Shown here: positions 45,867-56,783 of the stretch, one piece after another
Position numbering within the stretch: position 1 is the first letter of the stretch
Layout: each line of letters begins with the position of its first letter
The notes under the pieces: model-generated
The model's database searches: none
Seen by the model: the letters and a program-made list of their open reading frames with translations, nothing else
What the model was told of the DNA's origin: nothing
From: an uncultured Mesonia sp.
GTDB taxonomy: Bacteria > Bacteroidota > Bacteroidia > Flavobacteriales > Flavobacteriaceae
Reading direction: 5' to 3'
Assembly: GCA_947499595.1 (NCBI GenBank)
Contig: CANMOY010000009.1
Coordinates: forward strand, 36,656-100,655
DNA: 64,000 nucleotides
Translations under genes and position numbers: made by a program

Positions 45867-46499
45867 ATGACAAAGAAAGAACAGGAAAAACTGGTAAGTA
45901 CAGGCGAAATGCTACCCTTGATGGAAGAATTTTACACCATACAGGGTGAGGGTTTTTATAAGGGGACAGCCGCTTATTTTATACGAATTGGCGGATGTGA
46001 TGTAGGCTGTCATTGGTGTGATGTTAAAGAAAGCTGGGACGCAGAAAAGCATCCGCCAAGTTTGACCTCAACCATTGTAAAGAAAGCCTTAGATAATAGC
46101 AAAACTGTTGTTGTAACAGGGGGAGAGCCTTTAATGTGGAATATGAGCCCTATCACGAAAGCCATAAAACAGGGGGGCGGAAAAACGCATATCGAAACTT
46201 CTGGAGCCTTTGAGGTAACCGGAGATTGGGATTGGTTTTGTTTATCGCCAAAGAAAAATAAATTACCAACTTTAGAAGCCTATAAACGTGCAAATGAACT
46301 TAAGGTAATTGTTTACAACAAACATGATTTTAAATTTGCCGAAGAACAAGCTGCTAAAGTGGGAGAAGACTGTATCTTGTATTTGCAGCCAGAATGGAGC
46401 GTCCGAGATAAGATGATTCCGCTTATGGTTGATTATGTAATGCAAAATCCTAAATGGAAAATTTCATTGCAAACGCATAAATATCTTAATATACCTTAA
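45867..46499 (+). CDS. queE: 7-carboxy-7-deazaguanine synthase
   Basis: 210 residues from the ATG at 45867; an in-frame TTG three codons earlier overlaps the -7 promoter element and is unlikely. A radical SAM enzyme of queuosine synthesis: EEFYTIQGEGFYKGTAAYFIR, then the cluster motif GGCDVGCHWCD with Cys44, Cys48 and Cys51 (CX3CX2C), then VVVTGGEPLMW. It converts 6-carboxytetrahydropterin to CDG. GTP cyclohydrolase FolE (58618-59295), encoded 12 kb away, supplies the precursor. No other queuosine gene is adjacent. The stop overlaps the convergent DUF2911 gene by 4 bp. Confidence 0.96.
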   Translation: MTKKEQEKLVSTGEMLPLMEEFYTIQGEGFYKGTAAYFIRIGGCDVGCHWCDVKESWDAEKHPPSLTSTIVKKALDNSKTVVVTGGEPLMWNMSPITKAIKQGGGKTHIETSGAFEVTGDWDWFCLSPKKNKLPTLEAYKRANELKVIVYNKHDFKFAEEQAAKVGEDCILYLQPEWSVRDKMIPLMVDYVMQNPKWKISLQTHKYLNIP

Positions 46500-47032
46500 T
46501 CTAAACTTTTTTTAAAGGGAACCTTTATAAAAGTATCGTCCCAGCCTATAAATAAATTGATACCGTTTTGGGCAGGCTGAAAGGCTATAGAAAAAATTTC
46601 GATTATACTGGCTGCTCTTTGAGCAGGAACCTTTATTCTAAGGGCATCAAGTTTTTCGTTATAATTAAAGGCGCCCCAAGCATTTTGAGCTTCATTAAAA
46701 ATTATCGTCCAAATTTTAGGGCCTGGAATAGTATATAGGCTATACGTGCCTGGGTCTAGACAAATACCGTTTATATAAAGTTCTTCATAAAGAGTAATCT
46801 CGGTAGACTCATTGGCTCCTGTGCGCCAAACTTGATTAAACGGAACTAGTGCACCAAAAATCTCTCTATCCTTCTTACGAGGACGACTGTAAATAATTCG
46901 AGCCAACGGCGAGTTGTCGGTATTTCGAATTACGCTTACGTCCATAGGGCTTTCATCTAAATCTTTGAAGTCTTGTGCCAAACCCATTTGGTAAGTGCAT
47001 ATGAATAAGAAAAAGATGATAAGGTAACGCAT
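46496..47032 (-). CDS. Secreted DUF2911 protein
   Basis: 178 residues from the ATG at 47032, which gives a clean signal peptide (MRYLIIFFLFICTYQMGLAQ); an upstream in-frame ATG would put 14 polar/aromatic residues before it. The mature part matches DUF2911: RIIYSRPRKKDREIFGALVPFNQVWRTGANE (SRPRKKDREIFGALVP), LDPGTYSLYTIPG, and WGAFNYN. Members are periplasmic or secreted proteins of unknown function. Convergent with queE. Confidence 0.9.
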   Translation of the reverse strand: MRYLIIFFLFICTYQMGLAQDFKDLDESPMDVSVIRNTDNSPLARIIYSRPRKKDREIFGALVPFNQVWRTGANESTEITLYEELYINGICLDPGTYSLYTIPGPKIWTIIFNEAQNAWGAFNYNEKLDALRIKVPAQRAASIIEIFSIAFQPAQNGINLFIGWDDTFIKVPFKKSLD

Positions 47033-47143
47033 GCTAATTTTTTTGCTAAGATAATAAAATTGAAATCCATACAATCAGTAAAAAAATGTTAATAACTTAA
47101 ATTTGAATGGAGCGTTAAGCTTTTTTTACCCACGTGCTTTTGC

Positions 47144-47151
47144 TATATTTG
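47144..47151 (+). promoter_or_regulatory. gyrB -7 promoter element
   Basis: TATATTTG matches TAnnTTTG, 19 nt before the gyrB ATG. No clear -33 TTG. Confidence 0.5.
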
Positions 47152-47161
47152 TTGATAATAA

Positions 47162-49108
<1,947 letters not shown>

Positions 49109-49126
49109 TATATTTTATCTTTACAT

Positions 49127-49157
49127 AAAAAACCTGCTTCTTTAAGCAGGTTTTTTT
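49127..49157 (+). terminator. Intrinsic terminator after gyrB
   Basis: CCTGCTT (49133-49139) pairs with AAGCAGG (49144-49150), extended by A/T pairs, loop CTTT, seven T. Confidence 0.92.
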
Positions 49158-49194
49158 ATTGAAAAAAATGTACATTTAACAAAAATTAACGCTT

Positions 49195-50208
49195 TTGATA
49201 GGTAGAACCTTTCCCTTATGCATCCTTTTTTTGATTAGCTGTCAAATTCAGGCGCAAGAAGATTTAAATACATTTGTCGAGCATTTAGTTAAAGATGTAA
49301 GTCAATTTGGCGAAGCTTTTGTAGATCCTGCTGCAAGTGGGCTAATGTTTAATGTGAGCAATGCTTGGTATAGTTCGGCCAAGACCAAAAAATGGGGTGA
49401 ATTAGATTTTAGCCTGGCCTCTAATATAACCTTTGTAGATCGTAGCAAAAATAGTTTTACCCTCAACACAAAAGATTATTATAATTTAAGATTTAAAGAT
49501 GGTAGTGACATTAAAGATGTAGCCAGCATCTTTGGTGCAAACGAGCCAGATGTAAATGTAATGATAGATTATCAAGTAGGAGATGAGCAGGAAGTTATCG
49601 AAATAAGATTGCCCCAAGGTGTAGACGAAAATTTTAGATTGGCTCCGCAGGTTTTTATGCAAACTGATATTGGTTTGCCTTGGGCTAGCGAGCTTAAATT
49701 GAGGTATTCACCAAATATTGCTTATGGTCCAATCGAGCGTAGTATGTGGGGGCTAGGTTTGCAACACGAACTCACCCATTGGTTCAAAACCGAAAACTGG
49801 TTTTTGTCTGCCTTAATCGCTTTCAATAAATTTGAAGGCTTTTTTGACACAAAAGAGTCTGGTGAAATTCAAAATGAAAAACAAGGAATCAATACTCAGA
49901 TGGATATCGTGCACGCTGCACTTATAGGGTCAAAAACTTTGGGTAAGTTTGATCTCTATGCAGGGGTGGGCTACTTCACCGCTCAGTCGACTACGCATTT
50001 TAACGGTGTTTATGAAATTGATAGACAAAATGAATTATTTCAATCCCTTGTGAAAAAGTTTTCTGTTGAAAATAAAGCAACCAATTTCAATTTTACTGCA
50101 GGTGTAAAATACAATATTAGCAGTGCCTTAAGTACAAGAGTAGCTGCAAGTTTACAGCAATTCTACGCCATTCATTTAGGGGTTTCCTATAAAATATATT
50201 ATAGATGA
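49195..50208 (+). CDS. DUF6588-like secreted/outer-membrane protein, first of a tandem pair
   Basis: 337 residues if started at the TTG at 49195. No in-frame ATG exists upstream: the one at 49168 is followed by a stop three codons on. The TTG gives a signal peptide ending in QIQAQ at about residue 21. The mature part looks like a beta-barrel or beta-rich outer-membrane protein: FGEAFVDPAASGLMFNVSNAWYSSAK, repeated amphipathic strands, and an ending HLGVSYKIYYR. It is clearly a paralogue of the next gene (compare NVSNAWYSSAKTKKWGELDFSLASN with LVNTGWYYRGNAKDAGRFELSLITN, quoted in part: AWYSSAKTKKWGELDF and GWYYRGNAKDAGRFEL), with which it overlaps by 4 bp. Confidence 0.75.
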   Translation: MIGRTFPLCILFLISCQIQAQEDLNTFVEHLVKDVSQFGEAFVDPAASGLMFNVSNAWYSSAKTKKWGELDFSLASNITFVDRSKNSFTLNTKDYYNLRFKDGSDIKDVASIFGANEPDVNVMIDYQVGDEQEVIEIRLPQGVDENFRLAPQVFMQTDIGLPWASELKLRYSPNIAYGPIERSMWGLGLQHELTHWFKTENWFLSALIAFNKFEGFFDTKESGEIQNEKQGINTQMDIVHAALIGSKTLGKFDLYAGVGYFTAQSTTHFNGVYEIDRQNELFQSLVKKFSVENKATNFNFTAGVKYNISSALSTRVAASLQQFYAIHLGVSYKIYYR

Positions 50209-51227
50209 TAAACAAGTCAATTATTAAAACGGGAATTGTGATTTCACTTTTATTAAGTGGATTCATCGCTAAGGCACAGACAGAAGTTCAAGATATTCTT
50301 CAGGCCGGTTTAAGTGACGCCAAAACCTACCTTGGAAAATATATAAAACCAGCAACTTCAACCCTGGGTTACTTGGTAAATACAGGCTGGTATTATCGAG
50401 GTAATGCAAAAGATGCGGGACGTTTTGAGCTTTCGCTGATTACTAATGCAGCTTTTTTACCAGAAGAAAAGCAAAAATTTTTATTTAGAGAATCAGATTA
50501 TGAACATTTGAGTTTGCCCTCTGGTCAAAAACAAGATCATGTGCCAACTTTACTGGGCTCTAAAGAAAGTGTAAATGTTTTGGTGCGATTTGAGGATGAA
50601 AACGGAGATACGCAAAGTTTTTCATTAATGTTGCCTGGTGGCTTACTAGATGAAAAACTTAACACTGTGCCTTCGGCATTTCTACAAGGATCGGTTGGTT
50701 TAGGGTGGGGCCTTGAACTTAAGGCTCGAGTGATACCTAAAATTAATTATGACGATGTAGAAACCGGACTTTATGGAGCTGGACTGCAATATGAAATCTC
50801 AAGGTTGTTTAGCAAAAAAGATGATGCTAATATTGCTGTTTCATTGTTAGCTGGTTACACCAAGCTTGAGGCTAGTTATGCCTTAGAATCTGCACAGGTT
50901 TCATCCGCGAAAGCGAACTTAGAATCAAATGTTTCGGCCTGGCAATTTGCTTTAGTAGGTTCTACCAATTTTAAAACCTTGAATTTTTATGGGGGCCTAA
51001 ACTATAATCTGCAAAATAGAGAGACTGGTTTAATGGGGCGCTATACTATAAGTGAGGGGGAGTTGGCAGGACAAACCATTACCAATCCGTTTACAATTGT
51101 TCAAGATAATGCTGTGGTCTCAGGAACCTTGGGTTTGAATCTGCGGCTTGGTTTTTTTGACCTGAACGCAGCCTATAATTTTCAAGAGATAAATACCCTA
51201 AATGTGGGATTAAATTTTGGTATTTAA
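50205..51227 (+). CDS. DUF6588-like secreted/outer-membrane protein, second of a tandem pair
   Basis: 340 residues with a signal peptide to about residue 25 (GFIAKAQ). It shares with the previous protein the order AKTYLGKYIKPATSTLGYLVNTGWYYRG (short form: KPATSTLGYLVNTGWYY), a surface-exposed VNVLVRFEDENGD-like middle, GAGLQYEISRLFSK where the paralogue has GLGLQHELTHWFK, and an ending LNVGLNFGI typical of outer-membrane strands. Function unknown. ATGA overlap with the first copy shows translational coupling. A terminator follows at 51233. Confidence 0.8.
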   Translation: MINKSIIKTGIVISLLLSGFIAKAQTEVQDILQAGLSDAKTYLGKYIKPATSTLGYLVNTGWYYRGNAKDAGRFELSLITNAAFLPEEKQKFLFRESDYEHLSLPSGQKQDHVPTLLGSKESVNVLVRFEDENGDTQSFSLMLPGGLLDEKLNTVPSAFLQGSVGLGWGLELKARVIPKINYDDVETGLYGAGLQYEISRLFSKKDDANIAVSLLAGYTKLEASYALESAQVSSAKANLESNVSAWQFALVGSTNFKTLNFYGGLNYNLQNRETGLMGRYTISEGELAGQTITNPFTIVQDNAVVSGTLGLNLRLGFFDLNAAYNFQEINTLNVGLNFGI

Positions 51228-51232
51228 AGTCT

Positions 51233-51260
51233 GCATTTAGCTATAAAATAAATGCTTTTT
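51233..51260 (+). terminator. Intrinsic terminator after the DUF6588 pair
   Basis: GCATTTA (51233-51239) pairs with TAAATGC (51249-51255), loop of 9 nt, five T at 51256-51260. Confidence 0.7.
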
Positions 51261-51308
51261 GTATTTTAGCATCTCAAAATCATTCAATTAATTAAAATAT
51301 ATAAAACT

Positions 51309-52235
51309 ATGAAAGTTACTGTTGTAGGTGCAGGAGCAGTTGGTGCTAGTTGTGCAGAGTATATCGCTATTAAGAATTTTGCTTCAGAAGTGGTATTGTT
51401 AGACATTAAAGAAGATTACGCAGAAGGGAAAGCGATGGATTTGATGCAAACCGCCTCGTTAAACGGATTTGACACCAAGATAACTGGAAGCACAAACGAT
51501 TATGCTAAGACGGCAGGCAGTGATATTGCTGTAATTACAAGTGGAATTCCACGTAAACCAGGAATGACTAGAGAAGAACTTATTGGTATTAATGCGGGAA
51601 TTGTAAAAGAGGTTTCTAGCAACATTATTAAGCATTCTCCAGATGTTATAATCATTGTAGTAAGTAATCCAATGGATACAATGACCTATTTAGTGCATAA
51701 AACTACCAATTTACCTAAGAATAGAATCATTGGTATGGGAGGGGCTTTAGATAGTGCACGATTTAAATATAGATTAGCAGAGGCTTTAGAGGCTCCAATT
51801 TCTGATGTAGACGGTATGGTAATTGGAGGGCACAGCGATAAAGGAATGGTGCCCTTAACACGTTTGGCAACTCGCAATAGTGTGTTGGTTTCAGAATTTA
51901 TTTCTGACGAGCGTTTAAATCAAGTGGCTGCAGATACTAAAGTAGGCGGAGCAACCTTGACCAAGATGTTAGGAACTAGTGCTTGGTATGCGCCAGGAGC
52001 CGCGGTTTCTGGTTTAGTACAGGCAATCGCGTGTGACCAGAAAAAAATGTTTCCTTGTTCTACGCTTTTAGAGGGTGAATACGGATTAAACGATCTTTGT
52101 ATTGGTACCCCTGTAATATTAGGTAGAAATGGAATTGAAAAGATTGTTGAAATCGAACTAGATGAAAACGAAAAGAAGCAACTTCACGAAAGTGCTGAGG
52201 GTGTTAAAAAAACAAACGGTTTGTTAGATTTATAA
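51309..52235 (+). CDS. mdh: Malate dehydrogenase
   Basis: 308 residues, the LDH-like (type III) malate dehydrogenase. Rossmann motif VVGAGAVGASCAEYI at 4-18; substrate-binding Arg residues in SGIPRKPGMTREEL (about 78-91); NPMD, and the active-site His in MVIGGHSDKGMVP (about 174). It oxidises malate to oxaloacetate with NAD, feeding citrate synthase (gltA in this window). Single gene between the DUF6588 pair and secDF. Confidence 0.98.
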   Translation: MKVTVVGAGAVGASCAEYIAIKNFASEVVLLDIKEDYAEGKAMDLMQTASLNGFDTKITGSTNDYAKTAGSDIAVITSGIPRKPGMTREELIGINAGIVKEVSSNIIKHSPDVIIIVVSNPMDTMTYLVHKTTNLPKNRIIGMGGALDSARFKYRLAEALEAPISDVDGMVIGGHSDKGMVPLTRLATRNSVLVSEFISDERLNQVAADTKVGGATLTKMLGTSAWYAPGAAVSGLVQAIACDQKKMFPCSTLLEGEYGLNDLCIGTPVILGRNGIEKIVEIELDENEKKQLHESAEGVKKTNGLLDL

Positions 52236-52252
52236 ACCACAAAATATCAAGA

Positions 52253-52318
52253 AAGGCTGTTTAAGAAATAATTATTTTGTTTTCTAGCAAGATGATATTA
52301 AGTTTTTTAAACAGCCTT
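52253..52318. repeat. 12-bp perfect inverted repeat with a 42-nt spacer
   Basis: AAGGCTGTTTAA (52253-52264) and TTAAACAGCCTT (52307-52318) are exact reverse complements. The 3' arm is followed by only a weak T-rich stretch (ATTTG), so it is not a typical terminator for mdh, although it may act as one. The sequence lies between mdh and the secDF promoter. Confidence 0.7.
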
Positions 52319-52346
52319 ATTTGTGAAATTTATCTTAATAAAAATA

Positions 52347-52377
52347 TTGGCAATTCTTTTTCGAAAGCCTATATTTG
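52347..52377 (+). promoter_or_regulatory. secDF promoter
   Basis: TTG at 52347-52349, 20-nt spacer, TATATTTG at 52370-52377: both elements match the Bacteroidota consensus. The predicted leader is about 38 nt. Confidence 0.8.
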
Positions 52378-52418
52378 TCCGTTTTATAAAAATAAACTAT
52401 TAATTAACTTAAAGAATA

Positions 52419-55400
52419 ATGCAGAATAAGGGAATAATCAAGCTATTCGCAATTCTATTCGGTTTGGTAAGTATTTACCAATTATCGTTTACATTTATCG
52501 CAAACAGTGTCGAAGAAGACGCAGAGGCATATGCGAAGCAAAAAATAAGCACTGAGGTTCAAAATTACTCAAGTTTAAGAGAAATTGAAGAAGGTAGATA
52601 TCTAGATTCTGTAGGGAATCAAGAGATCTTTGCTGGTATAACCTACAATACCTCAAAAGACAAAGAATTAAATAAAGGGTTAGACCTTAAAGGAGGTATA
52701 AATGTTATTTTACAGATTTCTGTAAAAGACATTTTAAGAGAATTGGCGAACAATTCTAAAGATCCTGCCTTTAATAAAGCTTTAGCTAGAGCCGATGAGT
52801 TGCAAAAAGAATCGCAAGATGATTATGTAAACTTATTTTTTGAAGCATTTGAAGAGACGCCTGATGCCAAATTGGCCTCACCTGATGTTTTTGCCAATAA
52901 AAATTTGAGCGACGATATCAATTTTGAGATGAGTAATGCTCAAGTAAAACCAATCATCAGAAAACGTATAGATGAAAGTATAACTTCGGCATTTGAGGTA
53001 CTTAGAAAGCGTATTGATAAGTTTGGTGTTACCCAGCCAAATATTCAACGTTTGGGTAATTCTGGAAGAATTTTGGTAGAGCTTCCAGGAGCAAAAGATA
53101 TAGATCGAGTTAAGAAATTACTTCAAAGTACAGCTCAGTTAGAATTTTGGCATGTATTCAAAGGGCAGGAATTAGCCCCCTTCTTGGCGCAAGCAAACGC
53201 TAAGTTGAAGGAAATGCAAGCATCAAAAACAGAAGAAGCAACAAATGATAAGGCACAAGACTCTACCAGTACAGATCAAGATATTGATGATCTTATCGCA
53301 GATGCAGAAACTGATGATGCTGCAGATATCGCTAAAAATAATCCGTTATTTAGTAAATTACAGCCAGTTGCTGGTCAAGGACCAGTTTTAGGAACTGCAA
53401 ATATTAAAGATACGGCTGCGGTTGGCGCTTACCTAAGAATGCCACAAATTCGCAATTTGCTTCCCGCTAATCAGCGCTATGCAAAATTTGTTTGGGGAAA
53501 ACCAGTAAACGGCAGCGAATTTATTGACTTATATGCTTTAAAAGCGAATAAAACCAATACACCAGACCTTAGTGGTGGAGTAATTACTAACGCTACCCAA
53601 ACGTATGATCAATTGGGGAGAATAGCGGTTTCTATGGAGATGAACGGTAAAGGAGCAAAAACCTGGGAAGAAATGACTACGGTAGCCTTCAACAACCAAT
53701 CTCAAATTGCTATTGTTTTAGATGATATTGTATATTCTGCACCAGGAATTTCAAGTGGTCCAATCTCCGGGGGTCGTAGTGAAATAACAGGTAGTTTTAC
53801 CATTACTGAGGGGCAAGATTTAGCTAATGTTCTACGAGCAGGTAAGCTGCCAGCTTCTGCAGATATCGTACAAAGTGAGGTAGTAGGACCTTCTTTAGGT
53901 CAAGAAGCCATAGATAGTGGTATTCTTTCTTTTGCTATTGCACTAGCCTTTGTATTACTTTGGATGGTGTTTTATTACGGAAAAGCAGGTCTTTTTGCGG
54001 ATGTAGCCTTAGCAGTTAATATTTTATTTATCTTTGGTATTTTGGCAGGATTAGGTGCTGTTCTTACACTGCCTGGTATTGCTGGTATCGTTTTGACCAT
54101 TGGTATGTCTGTAGATGCTAACGTTCTTATATTTGAGCGTATTCGAGAAGAAATTGCCAAAGGTAAAGCACAGGTGGATGCGATTAAAGACGGATTTAGC
54201 AATGCTTTATCCTCTATTTTAGATGCCAATATTACGACTGGCCTTACCGGTATTATTCTATTGGTTTTTGGAACTGGACCTATTAAAGGTTTCGCTACAA
54301 CTTTGTTAATTGGTATTTGTACATCTTTATTTACGGCTATTTTTATTACTCGTTTGTTTATCGACGGTTATGGAAAGAATGGTAAATCATTAGATTTTGC
54401 TACTGCAGCAACTAAAAATCTATTTAAAAATGTAAGTATCAAGTTCATCGTAAAACGTAAGATTTCTTATGTTGTTTCAGGAATTTTAGTTGTAGCCAGT
54501 GTGGCAGCCTTATTAACTACTGGACTTAATCAAGGGGTAGATTTTGTGGGAGGAAGAACCTATACCGTTCGTTTTGATAAATCAGTTACTGCTTCAGAAA
54601 TTGAGACCAAATTGGTAGATGTTTTTGGTAGTGCAGAAGCTAAAACTTTTGGAGCCGATAATCAGTTAAAAATTACCACGAAATATAAGGTAGAAGAAGA
54701 AGGAACAGAGGTAGATAATGAAATAAGCAATATGCTGTTTGATGCGCTTAAAGCGGATTTACCTGAAGGATTAACTTACGAAGAATTTAACCTTTCAAGT
54801 GGAGAAGGTCACCAAGTTGGAGTGATGTCTTCCATGAAAGTAGGACCTACCATAGCAGATGATATTAAAAAAGCTTCTGTTTGGGCCGTGTTAGGTTCAT
54901 TAATCGTTGTATTCTTATATATTTTATTCAGATTTAGAAAGTGGCAATTTAGTTTAGGAGCGGTAGCTGCGGTATTCCACGATGTTGTTATAATTTTAGG
55001 AATATTTTCAATTGCAAAAGGTTTTATGCCTTTTAGCATGGAAATAAATCAAGCCTTTATTGCGGCTATTTTAACGGTTGTTGGTTATTCATTAAATGAT
55101 ACGGTGGTAGTATTCGATCGTATTAGAGAGTATTTTAATGAGCACACCACTTGGCCATTTAAGAAAACTATCAATGCTGCTTTAAATAGTACCATTAGTA
55201 GAACAGTGAATACATCGTTAACAACGCTTATTGTTTTATTAGCAATTTTCATCTTTGGAGGAGAAAGCATTCGAGGATTCATGTTTGCATTAATTATTGG
55301 TGTGTTAGTAGGTACTTACTCATCTTTGTTTATCGCAACACCCTTAATGTATGATACGGCTAAGAAGAAAAGCGATGAGTTATTAGCTAAAAAAGAGGAA

Positions 55401-55427
55401 GAAATTGAAGAAGAAGTTATAGCTTAA
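52419..55427 (+). CDS. secDF: Protein translocase subunit SecDF (fused)
   Basis: 1002 residues, a natural SecD-SecF fusion. SecD part about 1-665: first helix at about 8-28, the family motif LDLKGGINVILQI at about 88-100, periplasmic P1 with an acidic insert (about 268-305), IVQSEVVGPSLGQEAIDSG before helix 2, and VLTIGMSVDANVLIFERIREE in helix 4-5. SecF part from about 670: GVDFVGGRTYTVRFD, VGPTIADDIKKASVWA, and GYSLNDTVVVFDRIREYF. It uses the proton gradient to pull exported proteins through SecYEG. It has its own promoter and terminator. Confidence 0.99.
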   Translation: MQNKGIIKLFAILFGLVSIYQLSFTFIANSVEEDAEAYAKQKISTEVQNYSSLREIEEGRYLDSVGNQEIFAGITYNTSKDKELNKGLDLKGGINVILQISVKDILRELANNSKDPAFNKALARADELQKESQDDYVNLFFEAFEETPDAKLASPDVFANKNLSDDINFEMSNAQVKPIIRKRIDESITSAFEVLRKRIDKFGVTQPNIQRLGNSGRILVELPGAKDIDRVKKLLQSTAQLEFWHVFKGQELAPFLAQANAKLKEMQASKTEEATNDKAQDSTSTDQDIDDLIADAETDDAADIAKNNPLFSKLQPVAGQGPVLGTANIKDTAAVGAYLRMPQIRNLLPANQRYAKFVWGKPVNGSEFIDLYALKANKTNTPDLSGGVITNATQTYDQLGRIAVSMEMNGKGAKTWEEMTTVAFNNQSQIAIVLDDIVYSAPGISSGPISGGRSEITGSFTITEGQDLANVLRAGKLPASADIVQSEVVGPSLGQEAIDSGILSFAIALAFVLLWMVFYYGKAGLFADVALAVNILFIFGILAGLGAVLTLPGIAGIVLTIGMSVDANVLIFERIREEIAKGKAQVDAIKDGFSNALSSILDANITTGLTGIILLVFGTGPIKGFATTLLIGICTSLFTAIFITRLFIDGYGKNGKSLDFATAATKNLFKNVSIKFIVKRKISYVVSGILVVASVAALLTTGLNQGVDFVGGRTYTVRFDKSVTASEIETKLVDVFGSAEAKTFGADNQLKITTKYKVEEEGTEVDNEISNMLFDALKADLPEGLTYEEFNLSSGEGHQVGVMSSMKVGPTIADDIKKASVWAVLGSLIVVFLYILFRFRKWQFSLGAVAAVFHDVVIILGIFSIAKGFMPFSMEINQAFIAAILTVVGYSLNDTVVVFDRIREYFNEHTTWPFKKTINAALNSTISRTVNTSLTTLIVLLAIFIFGGESIRGFMFALIIGVLVGTYSSLFIATPLMYDTAKKKSDELLAKKEEEIEEEVIA

Positions 55428-55449
55428 ATCTTGCTTAAATAAATATTTA

Positions 55450-55487
55450 AAAAAAAGTTGTTTCACTAATTGAAGCAACTTTTTTTT
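55450..55487 (+). terminator. Intrinsic terminator after secDF
   Basis: A 15-bp stem with one U-G pair: A-run plus GTTGTTTC (to 55464) with GAAGCAAC plus T-run (55472-55487), 7-nt loop. Confidence 0.88.
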
Positions 55488-55488
55488 A

Positions 55489-55883
55489 TATTGTTAAGGG
55501 TGTGAATTTATCTTCACGCTTCAAGGATAATCTTGTATTATTGCCGGTTTAAAAATAGAATTGGCATTTAGATACCTTTCATAGTCTAACAATAAACCTT
55601 TAAATACTCAATAAAATACGGTACAGAAATCAACAAAACACGTATAAATAATAAATAACTTAACAAATACAATCTGTATCAGCCCTAGCTGGTTTCTAAT
55701 AGATATTAAAGCGTAATTTTTCGGCTTTATTTGCTGGGTAATTTATTTATTCTGTAGTTCAACAGGTATAAGTATAAACAAGTTTTGTAAAGTAGGATGT
55801 TTTATATTTTTTAAAACATTTTACGGAAATATAAGGCTAAGCACTTCGGTATTCTTTCACTCGATTTAATCGATTTTTTCATC
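55489..55883. other. Long intergenic stretch without a gene
   Basis: About 395 bases between the secDF terminator and the lgt terminator with no convincing open frame on either strand. It holds small hairpins: GTGAA-TTTATC-TTCAC around 55501, and a longer one where ATGTTTTA (55797-55804) pairs with TAAAACAT (55812-55819), with an outer GTAAA (55787-55791) / TTTAC (55820-55824) pairing. No TAnnTTTG promoter with a proper TTG was found, so a small RNA here is only a possibility. Confidence 0.5.
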
Positions 55884-55916
55884 ATAAAAAAACCAGTAAA
55901 ATTTCTTTTACTGGTT
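55884..55916 (-). terminator. Intrinsic terminator of the cysS-yidD-lgt group
   Basis: An 11-bp perfect stem, AACCAGTAAAA (55891-55901) with TTTTACTGGTT (55906-55916), loop TTTC; on the minus strand it runs into seven or more T. It ends transcription of lgt. Confidence 0.93.
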
Positions 55917-55958
55917 GTATAATAAAGTCTGGTTAAGTTTCCTTTAAGGGAGGCAATA

Positions 55959-56783
55959 TTAATTCTTCGAGAATTGTTTTTGGGCGCGAAAAATTAAAAA
56001 TAAACCTATGGCAATGAAAGGTAAGCTTAGCCATTGCCCTGTATTTAAAGCCCATTCGGCACGTTGGTCTACTTGGGCTTCTTTAACAAACTCTACCATA
56101 AATCGAACGCTCCACAGCATTACTAAAAATGCCCCGAAGATAAAACCAAGTTTTTCTTTACTATTTGTGCTCCAATAAAGATAAGAAAGAATAATAAACA
56201 CGATAACATAACAACCAGCCTCATATAATTGAGCTGGATGCCTAGGGAAATTTTCGCCTAGTTGGGCGAAAATTACACCGTAGTCAGAAAAAGTGGGTTT
56301 ACCAATAATTTCAGAATTAATAAAATTGCCTATCCGAATAAAAACACCTCCAATGGCAACCGGTAGAACAATACGGTCTAGTATAAAGAGCATCGGTTTT
56401 TTTAGTATTTTTTTGGAATACAGAAACATTGCAATTATAATTCCTATGGCCGCACCGTGACTGGCCAAGCCTTGAAAACCTGTAAATTCAAATTCAGGAT
56501 TAAACCTGGCTGGTAAGAGAATAGACAATGGATCTTCAAAAATTAATTCAGATTGATAAAAGAAAACATGACCTAAACGAGCTCCTAAGAGCGTCGCGAT
56601 AACGGTATATAGAAATAAAGGATCTAATTTTTCTTCTGAAATATTTTCGTGGGCAAACATTTTTTTAATGATGTACCAGCCCAATGCAAACGCAATAACA
56701 TACATCATACTGTAGTATCTAAGCGTAAAAAAGCCTAAATCAATTCCTAAAGACGGATCCCAAACTATGGCATTACTTATCAT
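55959..56783 (-). CDS. lgt: Prolipoprotein diacylglyceryl transferase
   Basis: 274 residues with about seven membrane helices. It transfers diacylglycerol to the Cys of prelipoproteins, first step for the many lipoproteins encoded in this window. Signatures: FYQSELIFED, ASHGAAIGIIIAM (catalytic His region), the Lgt motif GVFIRIGNFINSEIIGKPT (IRIGNFINSEIIGKPT) and RHPAQLYEAGCYV. Separate from yidD by 85 bp; terminator at 55884-55916. Confidence 0.98.
   Translation of the reverse strand: MISNAIVWDPSLGIDLGFFTLRYYSMMYVIAFALGWYIIKKMFAHENISEEKLDPLFLYTVIATLLGARLGHVFFYQSELIFEDPLSILLPARFNPEFEFTGFQGLASHGAAIGIIIAMFLYSKKILKKPMLFILDRIVLPVAIGGVFIRIGNFINSEIIGKPTFSDYGVIFAQLGENFPRHPAQLYEAGCYVIVFIILSYLYWSTNSKEKLGFIFGAFLVMLWSVRFMVEFVKEAQVDQRAEWALNTGQWLSLPFIAIGLFLIFRAQKQFSKN

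Noticed and set aside
49168..49200. Frameshifted or broken start of the first DUF6588-like gene
   Set aside because: ATG at 49168 reaches a stop after three codons, but a functional signal peptide begins at the TTG at 49195, so I call the gene intact with a rare start.
55861..55876. TCGATTTAATCGA palindrome as a plus-strand terminator
   Set aside because: Stem of 5 bp with A/T-rich ends and no upstream plus-strand gene after the secDF terminator; too weak to list.
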